From Candidatus Levyibacteriota bacterium (GTDB taxonomy: Bacteria; Patescibacteriota; Microgenomatia; Levybacterales; UBA12049): a DNA stretch of 6,240 nt. The notes below the pieces were generated by a model. That model saw nothing but the letters and a program-made list of their open reading frames with translations, was not told the origin of the DNA and did not search any database. The position numbers and the translations under genes were made by a program. This document shows positions 5,083 to 6,240 of the stretch, piece by piece. Position 1 is the first letter of the stretch. The number at the start of each line of letters is the position of its first letter. The stretch lies in the NCBI GenBank assembly GCA_023245515.1, contig JAHFKE010000065.1, forward strand, positions 1-6,240, given 5' to 3'.

Positions 5083-5176
5083 AGGCCGAAATCCTGCAAC
5101 AGCCGCGTTTGCATTAGCCACGTTTGACGTGGACGCGGAACTCGCCGAATGGATCGAAGCCCTTAGATACGAATAG
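5075..5176 (+). CDS. Possible 33-residue ORF repeating the permease C-terminus
   Basis: This ORF starts at an ATG inside the last codons of the permease (overlap ATGAGTAA, shift +1) and ends at TAG 5174-5176. The peptide begins MSKGRNPATAAF and ends ELAEWIEALRYE. Its last seven residues equal the permease's last seven, yet six of the seven codons and the stop are spelled differently. The overlap would allow translational coupling by re-initiation; a +1 shift near the permease stop would instead append this tail. Codons 10-22 span a GC-rich hairpin. The first 25 residues have no recognisable family and no MacB similarity. It may be a relic of a second permease copy removed by deletion, or a real microprotein. 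Low confidence that it is translated. Confidence 0.3.
   Translation: MSKGRNPATAAFALATFDVDAELAEWIEALRYE
5103..5138 (+). other. GC-rich hairpin downstream of the permease
   Basis: An inner stem CCACGT/ACGTGG (5118-5123 and 5127-5132) closes a three-base loop TTG. An outer stem CCGCGT/ACGCGG (5103-5108 and 5133-5138) stacks directly on its 3' side, with nine bases bulged on the 5' side. All 12 pairs are Watson-Crick. There is no U-run after it, so it is not a canonical intrinsic terminator. It could end or protect the 3' end of the export mRNA. Confidence 0.5.
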
Positions 5177-5189
5177 GCAATTTACAATA

Positions 5190-5218
5190 TTGAAATCCTA
5201 TAAGATATTTAGTATAAT
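5190..5218 (+). promoter_or_regulatory. Strong sigma70-type promoter, leaderless start
   Basis: TTGAAA (5190-5195), a 17-base spacer and TATAAT (5213-5218) make a near-consensus promoter. The ATG of the following gene begins eight bases after the -10, where transcription itself would start. The gene is therefore transcribed separately from the export operon, and its mRNA probably lacks a leader. Confidence 0.75.
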
Positions 5219-5226
5219 GTGGTTCT

Positions 5227-6240
5227 ATGGCGTATGAAAAAGATTATAGATATGGAGGGGAGCATTATTCTAAGCCTCAAGCGAAAGATATCTTCCCAAG
5301 CCTCAGAGAGGAAACAATCTATCCCGGAGATCAGGTCGGTGGAGCAGGTAAATATTATGATGAGATACTCCACCTTCTTGAAAGCAGGCCCAGAGAAAAA
5401 AAGATCCATAAAAACCCATACCTAGAGTCCGATAAACCGTACCCAGACCCCGATAGACCAAGCCTTAAGGATTATTTAAGAAAACTAACTGTTGACACAT
5501 TCCCTGTGGGAGATACCGGCACAGTGGATCATAGATATGCACAAAGATTAAGTCAGCTTTCAGTCCCCGTAGCATCGGAGTCAGGTGTTCGAACAGAGTG
5601 GGAAGGATTCTCTACCAGAACTGATATACGCAGGCAAATAATTAGCATGTGTAATAATCCTGATATTAACTCCCTTCAAGAAAGGCAACAACTAAGAAGA
5701 TCTTTTCTCTTAGGTATTAGAGAATACACCGAAGATAACAGTGCAAGAATTATCGCGCAAGCAAGACAGCACGGAGATGCAATTGACCTTGACGAAGCCA
5801 TAGTCGGATCAGGTGTACACGGCGTAAATACTGCACTGGTCCGTTCGGGACGCGGCAGACGCGTAGCCATGTTCGAACAAGGAAATTATGGAGGCAATTT
5901 CGCCGATATAGGCATTGATGGGGAAGGATTCGACCTTAACAGTCCAGATGAAAATATTACAGATGAAAGTAGGCATGATTTCGGCTATGTTCCCGGCGAG
6001 AACGGTAACCCGAATGACGTAGGAGACGCAATATCTCAGGGGCTCATTCAGCCCAAAGACATTAAGTTCAGAGGAAAAAGAAGTGACCGCCCCAATTCTT
6101 GGGATATGGCCGCTTCTATTATGGTAGATGGTCTGGTCGCTCCAACAGTCAAATTACGCATTACGAAAATAGAAAGAACATATAGTATAGGTACAGACAG
6201 AAAGTTGGTCGCGACTGCCATACCCACTTCCGGAGATACG
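5227..6240 (+). CDS. Probable FAD/NAD(P)-binding Rossmann protein, partial (runs off the right edge)
   Basis: An ORF of 338 codons with no stop before the window ends, read directly in the frame of the ATG at 5227. Residues about 188-220 form a Rossmann dinucleotide-binding unit: a hydrophobic strand (EAIVGSGVHG, with the GxGxxG loop at 194-199), a helix, then a second strand ending AMFEQGN, where Glu217 is the usual ribose-binding acid. A glycine-rich YGGNF follows at 221-225, as in many flavoprotein oxidoreductases and monooxygenases. The substrate cannot be deduced, because the catalytic part lies beyond the edge. The first 185 residues are charged, without a signal peptide or membrane segment, contain a proline-rich patch (about 63-79, NPYLESDKPYPDPDRP) and match no domain I know. 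The start is set by the promoter at 5190-5218; there is no Shine-Dalgarno. A slightly earlier ATG at 5219 is in another frame. Confidence 0.75.
   Translation, partial: MAYEKDYRYGGEHYSKPQAKDIFPSLREETIYPGDQVGGAGKYYDEILHLLESRPREKKIHKNPYLESDKPYPDPDRPSLKDYLRKLTVDTFPVGDTGTVDHRYAQRLSQLSVPVASESGVRTEWEGFSTRTDIRRQIISMCNNPDINSLQERQQLRRSFLLGIREYTEDNSARIIAQARQHGDAIDLDEAIVGSGVHGVNTALVRSGRGRRVAMFEQGNYGGNFADIGIDGEGFDLNSPDENITDESRHDFGYVPGENGNPNDVGDAISQGLIQPKDIKFRGKRSDRPNSWDMAASIMVDGLVAPTVKLRITKIERTYSIGTDRKLVATAIPTSGDT

Noticed and set aside
5219..5425. Plus-strand ORF starting at the ATG at 5219
   Set aside because: It overlaps the longer Rossmann-protein frame starting at 5227, stops after 68 codons, and its composition is that of an out-of-frame translation.
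1..6240. CRISPR array, insertion sequence or defence system
   Set aside because: There are no regularly spaced repeats with unique spacers, no transposase or nuclease-like frames, and no toxin-antitoxin pair in any frame I could read.

Overview
The window looks like a chromosomal segment of an AT-rich, reduced-genome bacterium, most likely a Candidate Phyla Radiation (Patescibacteria) member. This is inferred from the AT-rich intergenic DNA, Lys/Asn-rich proteins, tRNA genes without an encoded CCA end, bacterial -10/-35 promoters placed so close to ATG codons that the mRNAs would be leaderless, and a Shine-Dalgarno sequence on only one gene. UGA is used as a normal stop, so the recoding CPR lineages are unlikely.

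Region 1 (1-1537): an unrecognised reading frame runs off the left edge on the minus strand. Next comes an AraC-family regulator (minus), divergent from a small SRPBCC/AHSA1-type ligand-binding protein (plus). The two share an intergenic space of about 77 bases.

Region 2 (1538-2002): no protein gene. It holds a minus-strand tRNA locus with an unusual layout. A complete tRNA-Arg(UCG) lies inside what reads as a second tRNA-Arg gene, which is split in its anticodon loop. A sigma70-like promoter sits upstream of the locus.

Region 3 (2003-5176): a three-gene MacA/MacB-type (YknXYZ-like) export system made of a membrane-anchored adaptor, an ABC ATPase and an FtsX/MacB-fold permease. A perfect 10+1+10 palindrome, probably an operator, precedes the adaptor. 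An element built from inverted CTAATNN heptamers separates the ATPase and permease genes. Overlapping the permease stop is a 33-codon ORF that ends in the same seven residues as the permease (IEALRYE) but uses different synonymous codons. A GC-rich hairpin lies inside that ORF.

Region 4 (5177-6240): a textbook promoter (TTGAAA-N17-TATAAT) sits eight bases before the ATG of a long ORF that leaves the right edge. The ORF encodes a probable FAD/NAD(P)-binding Rossmann protein with a long N-terminal extension of unknown function.

The export genes probably act together as one transporter; its substrate cannot be read from the sequence. The strongest candidate for something undescribed is the nested tRNA-Arg arrangement.
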